Shown in pieces: positions 22,201 to 34,200 of a DNA stretch of 64,000 nt. The number at the start of each line of letters is the position of its first letter. Position 1 is the stretch's first letter. Below the pieces are notes generated by a model. It did not search any database. It had not been told where the DNA came from and was given only the letters and a program-made list of their open reading frames with translations. Made by a program: the position numbers and the translations under genes. Location: the NCBI GenBank assembly GCA_963556255.1, contig OY744606.1, positions 4,416,192-4,480,191 of the forward strand, in the 5' to 3' direction. The stretch comes from Allolobophora icterica (lineage: Eukaryota; Annelida; Clitellata; Crassiclitellata; Lumbricidae).

Positions 22201-25200
22201 GGACCACTTGTCGCTTTCTAGATTAGCCGGAAAATGCGTTTTTACGCTAAACCATTATATTGATTTTTGCATCTAATTAATCAATCTGTAGCTTGGACTC
22301 ACTGTACTGCAACAAATCTTATGTAACTTGATGCGTTAAGGCTAAATTTTGGCATTAGTGCATTTGGTAGGGACACATTAAATTTTTTATGCGATTTCCC
22401 GCCAAATGACATTTTATATTTTTGTGAAAATGTGCATAAATTATGGTCCAAACGCTCTGAAATTTTTTCCTCATTTTACCTAAGGTGTAAGCTTGTGGAA
22501 ACTGCTAATAAGTCCATTTGCGACAAGTGGTCCCTTCTCTTGGCCGAGGTCACATATATATACATCTGTTCACCAAGTCAGTTGGCCATCACTTGCCACC
22601 CTTTTGGTATTGACAAGGGCACTATAAAAGTCTTTAGATAAGATTGGAATGGGAGTTTAAATTCAGTTTCTTTGCTTTGTTGTCTGACAATGCAAACTGT
22701 GGTTGTGTTGTTTTCCAGTCTAGTCCAGTGGCTCAAATACAGCAAGAAAGAATACTGTGAGCTGTGCAAACATCGTTATACATTCACCCCAAGTGAGTAA
22801 TACATTCACCCCAAGTGAGTAATACATTCACCCCAAGTGAGTAATACATTCACCCCAAGTGAGTATACATTCACCCCAAGTGAGTAATACATTCACCCAA
22901 AGCGAGTGTATCAACCTGCCTAACAACCTGTGACCTGAACTTCTCAGCCTCTCTTTGCTTCTTTTCTGCAAACGCTTGAAGATGATTCTGTTCGATAGTG
23001 GTTTCATTGTGTTAGGTCGGGAGCACCTCTCATGAGTCTCTGGAGTGGTGCTATATAAATTTGCAGTTACCATTGCCATACATTCACCCGAAGCAAGCAT
23101 ACATTATACATTCTACAGTTCATGTCATCCAAAGTTTAGGATTTAGTTTCAAAATAAAAGCGACGTTTAGTTCATCATATATCGACTCTTGTACTTGATG
23201 CCTTCCTTGACAAGTTCTGTTGGTGATTTTTTATCTAAGTAAGTAAGTACTCTTTTCTTAGCATGAGGCAAACGCTTATTCTTTACAACAACAGTACATA
23301 CAGTGGTGAAAAGTAGCACAATATCAGTAGAACAAAAAACAGATGCAATATTATAAATGGTTTCTGATAATTTCCGTGTTGACGATACCTGATGCACAAG
23401 AATCGTGCCTTGGCATTTTGGGTACAACCATTGGCTGGCAGAGTAGCGCCAAGCAGCAGTGGATGTTGTTAGTATGTGGATGTAATCTAATCTAATGACC
23501 CCACTGTGCTGCTATCATAATGCCAAAGATATCAGTCGATGTTTGGAGAAGCCAGGTTTAAATCTGACAGATCAGAAAAACCCGAATAAAGAGTGTGGTG
23601 GGCATGCAAGTTGCAAGAGATGAGTCTTAAGTTTGGACGCAAATGACGTCAAAGAATTAAGGGAACAAACCGAATTGAGCAGAGAATTCCAAAGCCTTGG
23701 ACCAGCGCCCGAGAGCCCAACACTGTTACGTTATCCCACTGTTCATTGAAGACAAATGGACTAAGAATTAATGGAACAAACCGAATTCAGTGAAGAATTC
23801 CAAAGCCTTGGACCACAGACCGAGATCCCAATGTGGTTAGCCCACTGTCCGTTGAAGACCGTTGAGCTAATTCAGGCAGTCATCCCTCAGGAAATTCTGA
23901 AAGACTGTTAAAGGATCTATGAATGTCACTTACATTACATTACAGACCGTGTAAAATATGCAACGTTTTCTTCTCGCCCGTAAACTGACTTCTCTTGATG
24001 TTTCAGTCTATGCTCCAGACATGCCAAAGCGGTTGCCATTGCAGGACATCATGAGTGGTCTGCTGAGAAGCGTCGGAAGGGCCGTTCGCTTCTGGCTTCA
24101 CTACACTCTCGTCGCCATCGCTTGGCTTGGCATCGTTCCGCTTACCGCTTGTAAGTTCTCCATTAACTGTACAGGACATCAGAGTCTGCTTATATTTATA
24201 CTCGACATGAGTTATCATGTGACTTGTATGTATGTATGTATGTATGTATGTATGTATGTATGTATGTATGTATGTATGTATGAGAACACTTAATAAAGCA
24301 CATTAAGTAACTGACAAAGGTGCTGTACTTGTATGTGACTTGTATGTGAGTAACCTTGTAAGTTGCGTAGGCGACTTCTAAGTATCCTTTTTACAGTACT
24401 GTTGATGATTCTATCTATGGCATTAGTACCAACTTGCAATGTAAATGTAACCTCTGTATTTGGCTCCAGATTGTACCAGTTGTGCATTAATGTGGTTTTG
24501 CATTGTATACTGCGTTGAGTAAGTCAAAGAGAAAGGCTGCCGTTACAGATCTACACAAGATCTGAAAAGCTCGTCTTCCACAAATCCTATCCTGAACCAT
24601 CCTCTTCCTCTTGCCTCTCTTGTTCTAAACACCATCCTCCGTAGCCCATCGGACTGTCCGCCTGACCAACTATGTTGACCTTGATATGGAACTGACCTTA
24701 CTTCTTGCCTATAGCTTTTGTTTTGACTGAGTGCCTTTGAGTAAGCTTTATCCCACGACTTAGCTTTTTCTTCGCGCGGTGTAAAATCTCGAGATTACGA
24801 TACGACTGAAAACAGTGTATTATAAATATCCACGTGCTTACTCGTAAGGAGTAAAGTATGGTGTGCTTGGTTTTTCTTATATCTGGACTTATTTCCTTCT
24901 TCTAGGCAGAATCTATCGTTGTCTATTCACTGGATCGGTTAGCTCTCTCCTGACGTTACCTCTGGACATGCTTTCAACGTACGTATCACTTTGTTACTTC
25001 TATTATCTAATCTTTTGTGACATAGAAAAGTTATTTAGCACTCTGTTGTATGGTTTATATTCCAGTGAAAATCATCCTGATTATGAGTTTTGTTTTCTTC
25101 TTTCAGAGAGAACCTTCTATCGGACTGCTTTCAAGGCTGTTTCGTCGTGACATGTACTCTGTGTACTTTCATCAGTCTTGTCTGGCTTCGGGAGCAGATT

Positions 25201-28200
25201 CTCCACGGTGGAGGACCCGACTGGCTGGAGCAGGACCTACTCGTACCTCCCAACGTTCCACAGGTCCGCATTTGTGATTTTTTGGTATTAGATTGGCTAG
25301 GATCCATTTGGTTTTTTCGTTCTCTTTCTCAGTGCTAATCTGCTACTGATTTCTTTTGAAGTCATTTATTTGAGTAACTTTGTTTAGAGTATATGTTTAT
25401 TTTTTTCTTATATTTGAAATTTGTGTTAAAAACAAATTGTTCTTTTGCTTGAGGATATTTGAGGAACCGTTCTACCCTGGGTGAATAGCAATAATTTTAA
25501 TAATAATGATAATAACAGTGATAATAATGATTGGCAGTACATTACTATTACATTTCAAGGCAGTTTCTCTGATGTCACTGAGGCTTGATCCAAAAAAATT
25601 GCCTCCTAAAGTAATTTTTTGTTCCTTAGGGATTTATTATTATATGTAATAGCATTCAACAGTGTAAGTATATAATAATAAAAGATTGTTAGTGATATAA
25701 ATGGATGTTCATACATGGGTTGTTCTTGTTGCAGAATGCAAATGCGGCTGCTAACAACGCAGGGGCGGCAGCTGGTGCGGCTGAGGTCAACCCAGAGCCA
25801 GCAGTTGCCGATGGAGTCAACGTTGACGTGGCAGCAGACGGCGAAGAAGACGACGGGGATGACGAACATGCCGATAATGAAGATAACGGAAACGCCGGAA
25901 ACAACGGTAATATTTGGCTCAGAACTCACTGGCTCGTTTTTTTTCGCTGGCTTTGTTGGTTCATGTGGTGTGTTTTAGTGTGTATTGTTTCTGTGGGTAT
26001 TTGTGTGTGTGTACATGTGTATGTGTGTGGATTGATCTTTCAGATGAGAACAACTGGAATCCGATGGAGTGGGAAAGGGCTGCGGAAGAATTAACCTGGG
26101 AAAGAGTGAGTCTAATCTACTCTCTAATCTAATCTCTAATCAAATCTCTAATCTAATCTCTAGTTTAATCTCTAATCTAATCTCTAGTTTGATCTCTAAT
26201 CTAATCTCTAATCTATTCTCTAGTTTAATCTCTAATCTAATCTCTAGTTTAATCTCTAATGTAATCTCTAATCTAATCTCTAGTTTAATCTCTAATCTAG
26301 TCTCTAGTTTAATCTCTAATGTAATCTCTAGTTTAATCTCTAATCTTATCTGTAATCCAATATCTAGTTTAATCTCTAATCTGAAATCTTACCTCTAATC
26401 TATAATATAATCTCTTATCCAAACTATGTCGTTACTGTCATGATGCATGGGGCTTTAATCAACGGTCACTTCGAGGTGAAACAACAGTCCGCTGTCATTA
26501 TCTGTAATGAAAGTCCATGTGAAATAAATTCCAGATGTTTCAGGGATCGTGGAAAGTAGATGTGGTGAATGCCTGATATCGTTCTACATGTATATTTAAG
26601 TGTTTTGCCAGCCAAGTTTCACATAGATTTTATCCTGTGCTGTGGAAGATTACTTGGTGGTTAGTGTGCCAACCTGGATGGACTTTATGGATGGTACCGT
26701 TCAGCCAAGTTTTTTATTTTGAAAATATGTGTCAGGCTGGTTGTTTTAAAGAAGTAGTAATAAATCATTCGTTAATGAATTGTTTAAAACTTTTGTTTAA
26801 TTTGCTTGTAGTTGCTGGGTCTGGATGGTTCGCTTTTGTTCATGGTAAGAATCCTTGTATTATCTGGCGAAAAATACTTTCGTACAGTTGATATACTTTT
26901 AGGTTGATTAATTTACACATGGAAATCTGTTATGTCTGGGTAACTCAGGGTGGAAAGAGCAATGCAGAAGAGATTATATTAAAAAAACTAGCAAATGCAC
27001 TTTTGGAAGCACTTAAAGGCATCGATTTATTGGTCTGTATACATAATGCTGTGTGATAATAATACTTGAAGGTCTAGATGCGTAATTCTGTATGATTTTA
27101 ATGATCAGACAAGAATTTATCAGTGGTATACCTAGGCTTGGGAATATATCATAATTTATATGGAAGGAACTGCACTGGTTGGTTACCCATAGAAGTGTTG
27201 CTGTTGTCGGCTCATCCTGCTGGAACTATCAGTAATCTAATCATGAGCTTCTCAGCCTCTCTTTTCCGCAAATGCTTAAAGACCATTTTGTTCGATCATG
27301 GTTTCATTGTGTTAGGTAGGGAGCACCTGCAATGAGTCTCTCTTGAAGTGACACTATATAAATTTGCAATTACCATTACCAGTTTTACTAACTCTGAGGC
27401 AATTTTCTTTGTTTGTTTCGTAGGAACACGTCTTCTGGGTTGTGTCTTTGAACACGTTATTCATCATGTTATTTGGTATGTTGAAGAAACTGCATTTGAA
27501 GTAGAATCTGTGGAAATGTTAGCCTCAGTAGTAGTAGTAATAATTTAATCTTTGTTTGTGTTGAATACGGCTATATAATAATAATAAATATTAGTAATTT
27601 ATCATAAATTTATAAATGCCAGTTACAGAATTCACTTTGTCTTAACAGGTTACTGGGAAAAGATTTATTTCCAATTGCTTGCAAAACAAGATAAGAGAAG
27701 GAGTTGTTAAGTTTCTTTGTGATAGTTTAATTGTAACATGTACTTGTAACAGTAGTTTAATTACAATAGGAATTGTAATAGTTGTTCAGTGTAGACTCTA
27801 ACACAAAGGTGTTGAGGGATGTATCTTATGATACTGAATATAAACTAGGTCACACATGAAATCGGATAATTCTGAAAAGTCAGTGTTTGGCACACCACTG
27901 CAGTTTTCATACACACGTTAACCAAGATGGCATCTTATGTTATAACTTTGGAGGGGATAACACCACTTCACATTAAGCAGGATGGTAAACAAACCAGGAG
28001 TATGTAATAAGTCCTCACTGTTATTGTAATAGTACTTTTAATTGTAATGGTACAGGTTAATTACGATAGTAGCAGCAATTTTACCAGCTATTGTAGTAGT
28101 ACCAGCTGTTGTAGTAGTACCAGCTATTGTAGCAGTACCATCCATTGTAGTAGCGGCATATTGAAAGTAATATATACAAATGATTTGTGAAAACTAGTAG

Positions 28201-31200
28201 AAATTATAAATATACATTACAGTTGGATGTGATGTTTTTCTTGTTAGCATTCTGTCCATATCACATCGGCCATTTCACTGTCAATGGTCTGAAGGCTCAA
28301 GAAGCGGTACGTCTTATGACAATGATGATCTTTAATAATTCTCAGGAAATGTCAGTATGAATTTGCTGCACCTGCATTGCATCAAGTCGTGTGTGTTCGT
28401 GTGTGTGTGTGTTCGTATGTGTGTGTTCGTATGTGTGTGCGTGTGTGGCACATCTAATGCTGTAGTTGTCCGGTTAACATTTGCAGCTTACTTGAAGTTT
28501 GAGCATCATAAACATTGTGTGGGACAAGGAGTTTGATTGGTTACAGCGCTCGCCTTATGACGCGTTGAGTACAGGTTCAAACCTCCCCTGTGGTGGTTGA
28601 TGTGTAAGGACCTTGAGAAAGTCGTTTACTCGCAGTTGCTCAGCGCCATTGACTGGTACTTGGTCACTCTTAATAAATGCATAATTAATAACAATAATAA
28701 TAATGAGCACACATGAGCAACCAGTTTTAAACTGCTGAGAGAAAGTACCTCTCGTGTTGTAAAGCACTTGGAAACGCAGCTCTACAGAGATGCCAAATTG
28801 AAATAGGTCTGTACAGTTTTCTTGTGTAGGTCTGAATTAACGTTCATTTTATGGTTTTAATTCCACTTTTTTGTGTAACTGTTGACAGTTTTCAGCCACA
28901 AAGTTCGAAGGTCTGCTCACGACATTGTTGGGCTACATGATCATCGCGTTATCTCTAGCGCTTCTCCACTTTGCCACGAACCTAGTCGACTTCAAACGGT
29001 AGGCATTCCTTCCTTCATGTGATCGATACTTCATGTGTCATGTCAAAGTCCCTGGCAGTAAGCACTGAAAACCGTAGTCTTGTGGTTGCACAGAAAGTTG
29101 GTCTCATTATTATGCATATTTTGCCAGTGATTGAAACTGGTTCGATTGTCAGACGTAAACATATGTATGTATGTTTTAGTGACATATGTCTGTATTAGTG
29201 CTATGGACACTCACTTCATGATGTTATACAGTTTGAAGTTTGTTGGTGTTAATTGGTACTCTCAAAGAAGATGAATTCCAGGTATAGCATCCAATATTAG
29301 ATGAAACCTGCTGACAGTTATGGCTCTTGATTCTTGGCCACTGGTCATTTGTCAAATGCATGTAGACTATCCAAATCAGTAGGTCTATAGCTGAAGCACT
29401 TGTAAATCCCATCTTATCCGTTGTTAACTGATTCAAAAACATGGTGGTGATGGCCACACGGTAACGTCTTTGAATCAAATCATCCAAAACCAGTTAATTT
29501 GGTTAATTTTTTAATTTATTCTCATATCCAGTCGTTTGTTATTTATGCTTTTGTGTTTCATTGAATATAGGTCAAAGAGAATACTTGGCCTGTGCTACAT
29601 TGCAATCAAAGTCTCACTGTTGGTTGTCATGGAGATCGTACTGTTTCCTCTGATCTGTGGATGGTGGCTGGATATTTGTTCTCTGGTAGGACTTTTCATG
29701 AGTACGATCGGAGTGGGAATAAAATCAATTTGTTTACTACAGTTTTGCTTGAAGCACCCATCGATCTATGTTTTCTGCATTATGAGAACATTACTTTAGA
29801 AGTCATTGAATTCGATTAGGTTATCTAGACTGTAGGATAAGATGAATTTAGATTAGATTTACCTTAAAGCCAACCAAAAGCTTTTGGGTGAACTGCCCAT
29901 CTCTCATTTACCATTCGAATAAAGGATATACTTACTTAACTTACCATCTCCCGTATCCGATCGCACTTTTTATCACATTACTGTACTGAACTGGGCTTTA
30001 TCTTACCCTACCCCACCATACCTTATCTTAACCCTACCTCACCCTACCTTACCTTGCCCTCCCTTGCTTATGCTACCTTCGCTTAGTTTACATTACCCTG
30101 CTCTTCTTACCTTAACGAAGCATACTCTATCTTGTATTACCTTAACTTACCATATTGTACCTTGCATTGCCTTATCTCACTTTACTGTACCACGTCTTAC
30201 CTTAATCTACCTTACCCTGCCTTTCAGTAGCTTACCATAGGTTACCCTACCTTACAATAGCCTACTGTGTGCTGTCTTACCCCACCCCTTGACATATCTT
30301 ACTCTGCCTTAGCATAACTTTCTAGTTTACCTTTACCATAACTTACCTTGCCTTTTCTTACCCTACCTTACCTTAAACTTGTGCATTCATGTGTGGAATT
30401 GTACAAGTATTATTATTATGCATTTATTAAGCTCCACTATTTAATGACTTCAGCATCAGTCGATGGCACTAAGCAACTGTGAGTGAAGGACTTGCTTAAA
30501 GTTCCCTACGCAGTAACCGTCTCTCTGAGTTACAAAGCAAGCACTTTAACCACGAGGCAACCATACCCAGTAAAGTATAATTGCTATTAATTAGTAACTT
30601 CTATAGTGCCTGTGTCTATGAGGAAGGTGCAACAAAACCAAGCTGTAATCAGCTCAATATCCAGAAGATCAGAAGCTCATGTATAACTCACCTATTTATA
30701 GAGTATGAGTAAACAGAGCAGTATTGGTGATGGAATGAGCATGTTTAAGTGTCTTTCTGTGTTCACCAGAGCATGTTTGACGCCACCCTAAAGGACCGTG
30801 AGCACAGTTTCCAGGTGGCGCCTGGCACTTCCATGTTCATCCACTGGCTCGTCGGAATGGTCTACATCTTCTACTTTGCTTCATTCATCCTACTGCTGCG
30901 AGAAGTCCTGCGTCCGGGCGTTCTCTGGTTCCTGCGCAACCTCAACGACCCGGACTTCAACCCCATTCAGGAGGTCAGCTGGGGTCGTTGTGTTGACCCG
31001 ACCTTGTTCGTGGTTTTGTTAGCAGTCAGAGGCTAGAGTATTAAGAGGCCAGGGCTGTTGTAAGATACAGATTACAGGAAATGTAATATAATAGGATTTG
31101 TTTATTACATAAATATGTTATCAAAACACATGTACATACATACGCATGTCACCAAAACATACAGATATATCACCAAAACATACAGACATGTAGCCAAAAC

Positions 31201-34200
31201 ATACAGACATGTATCACCAAAACACACCTGTACATATATCACCTAAACATAAAGACATATATCACCAAAACATAAAGACATATATCACCAAGACATAAAG
31301 ACATTATCACCAAAACATAAAGACATATTTTACCAAGAATCTTCTTCTTCTTCTCTTTAACCGTCCTCGATACGAGGGTTGGTCGCATTGTAGACGATTC
31401 TTCTCCATCCTTTCCTGTCTTCGGCCACTCGCAGCAACCTCTCTGTTGATAATCCCAACCATTCGCCAATGTTGTCCATCCACTTCTTTCTTGGTCTTCC
31501 TCTTGCTCTTGTTCCCGGTACCGTACCCTGCATAATTTCTTTCTCTAGGCAATCCCCCTGTTTCCTCATTATGTGCCCAAAGTATGACATCTTCTTTTAA
31601 AAATAAATTACCAAGAATACTTACTACATATTACATCTAAAATTTCTCGGCGATAAGTGCTTGCAAACCATTCTGTTTCATCGTGGTTTTTGTGCTGTTA
31701 ATCTCTGATTGTTACATAGGAGTTTTCTTTTAAGAGGCATACATTTCTGTGATTGCAAGTTGCAAATAGCAATCAGCTAATGATTTTGATTAAAGTCATT
31801 TGATTGAAGTGATTTGATTGGAGTGATTTGATTGAAGTGATTTGATTGAAGTGATTTGCTTAAAGTGATTTGATTGACTCATCTAGTTAAGTGATTTGAT
31901 TAAAGTTCTTTGTCTGTTGTGTAGATGATTCATCTGCCAGTTTATCGTCACATCCGAAGGTTTCTGGCGTCGATGGTCGTTTTCGGAACGATCGTTCTCG
32001 TTATGCTCTGGTTGCCCATCCAGATCATCCAGAAGCTCTTTCCAGCATTCTTGCCGTTCCACGTCATGCTTTCCAGGTAAATCATCTCTTACAATTTCCC
32101 CTCTTTAACAATCGTAGCGAGCAAGGGTCTAACTTTGCCCCGCAAAGTGGTGATGACTATTCCCGTGATATGATATTGTCAACTACAACAAGATGGATGA
32201 TGTCACCAATTTATGCCGCATAAAACAATAAGTAAGTAAGCTAGCATGAAGGCATCTCAGCATTGTGATAGTTATGCATTGAAGAATAGACCGCCATTAA
32301 TTGTCGTTGCTTGAACTTGCCTCAAACCAAAATAACCCTGTTGTGTTGCCAAAAATTTCAGAACAGTGCCAAAAAATTGGTGGTCCCGGACACCTCCATC
32401 ACAATACACAGTTACGCCTCTGGTAGCGAGCAAGTAAGTAACAATCTAATCCCGTACCATATGTCCATAGAATGAGAGTGAGTAGTTTCTGTTTGATGAT
32501 GCTGCTTTGTAACGAAGATGATCATAGCTTTTCCGAACTGAAAATAGGTCTTTCAGTCCTCAGAGATCATTCCTACTCTGCATTGAAATATAGTAATATT
32601 CCTTCTCCTAAATTAAAAATTATTTTCTTCAGGGATAATTTCTATGTTGAGTGAAAATATTCATATGAATAATTGAGCACAATTCTTAATTCCTTAGAGA
32701 TTATTTCTAGCTTAAATTTAAAAACAACAACAACAATTATAATGATGATAGTAGTAATAATTTTAATGATACTAGTAATATTTATTATGATGTTATAACA
32801 ATAGTATTGATAGTAAAACTAATGATGATGTTTATTGTAATAATAGTAATAATGATAATAATAGTAATAAAAATGATAAAAGTAATGATAGTAAGTTATA
32901 GTGTTTATGATTATAATAATAGTTGTTGTTGTGCAGTCCAGACACACCAGTGAGTGAACTGTCGCTCGAGCTGCTACTACTCCAGGTGGTGTTACCAGCT
33001 CTTCTGGAGCAAGGCCACACGAGGCAATGGCTCAAAGGCATAATCCGTGGCTGGTGCATCGCCATTGCCTGGCTGCTCAACCTCCGCTCCTATCTCCTTG
33101 GAGACGTCGCCCTTGCAGAGGTCAGCAGGGTCACCGACCCTCTTGTATTTATAGTCAGAAATTTATGTAGCACATTTTTAAAAATAAATTGAGCATTGGC
33201 TTTTTAATAATAAATGTTAAGAGCTCCAACTTTCCCAGCAACACATAAGACCAGCATAAGGGAGAGCAGCAGGATCACTGGTGCTGTAGAAATGAAAGCA
33301 AAGACCACCAGAGGCAGGTTGCTTAGTCAGAAATTTATGTAGCACCCTTTTAAGAAAAATTAGGACTTCAGAGTCTCTTTAATAATAAATGTAAAGAGCT
33401 TCAAATTTTACAGAACGGCACAGAAGCATTTTTAGGAGATCGGCTGAAGCACTGGTGCTATATAAATCAAATCAAGACCACCGGAGGCAGGTTGCTCATT
33501 CAGTTTCTGTGGCAGGTCAGAATCTAAGTAAGGTCAAGTTGGTAAAGGCGGAGTCGTGCTACAGTGATTATGATGGCAACACCAGTGCTCCCAGAAATCT
33601 GTGCATGAGGGGCAAAATACGAGACTGGTTCTCCCTTCTCATGACCCTGGAGGTAAATTGTTGACGGGATGATGACCCTGTCCCGATGTCAGCCAAAATT
33701 GCTCGGGTGTGTATTCCCGGATGGACAAGCACCCCATATTGCCCCTACATTTGGGCGCCCATGAGAACCAATATAATCTATTGACTTCTATAATGCTTAT
33801 TAATGCACAAGGCCTCAGTCGACTGTTGCTGATTACCGTATAATTACGTTACGTAAGCATCGTAACTATTGCATGGAAAGTTATATGTCTTCCGTTTGGA
33901 TGTATGGTTCTGCAGGATGCTTCAAACGCGGCCGAGGAAGTCGTTGTAGATGTGGCTGCTGAGGATCTCGTAGCACCACGTGCCGAGGAAGATGCTAACC
34001 AACCACCTGTAGCGATGGACGAAGGTGCGGGTCCAGAAGCTGCTGGCGAACCCGTTGCAGCGCCTGATGAACTCTCTCGCACGGCGGTAGTAGGCGACGG
34101 AGAGGGCCAGGAAGCAGAACAGGGAGATAGTCTGTTGGGTGCGGTCGGAGGCGTTTCGGAGGCTGACAAGGTGGAAAGCGGAGAATTGGAAAGAGAAGAT

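Noticed and set aside
26069..26398. [11 protein letters not shown] repeat frame after MARCH6 exon 8
   Set aside because: It is translation of the intronic TCTAATC minisatellite past a good donor site.
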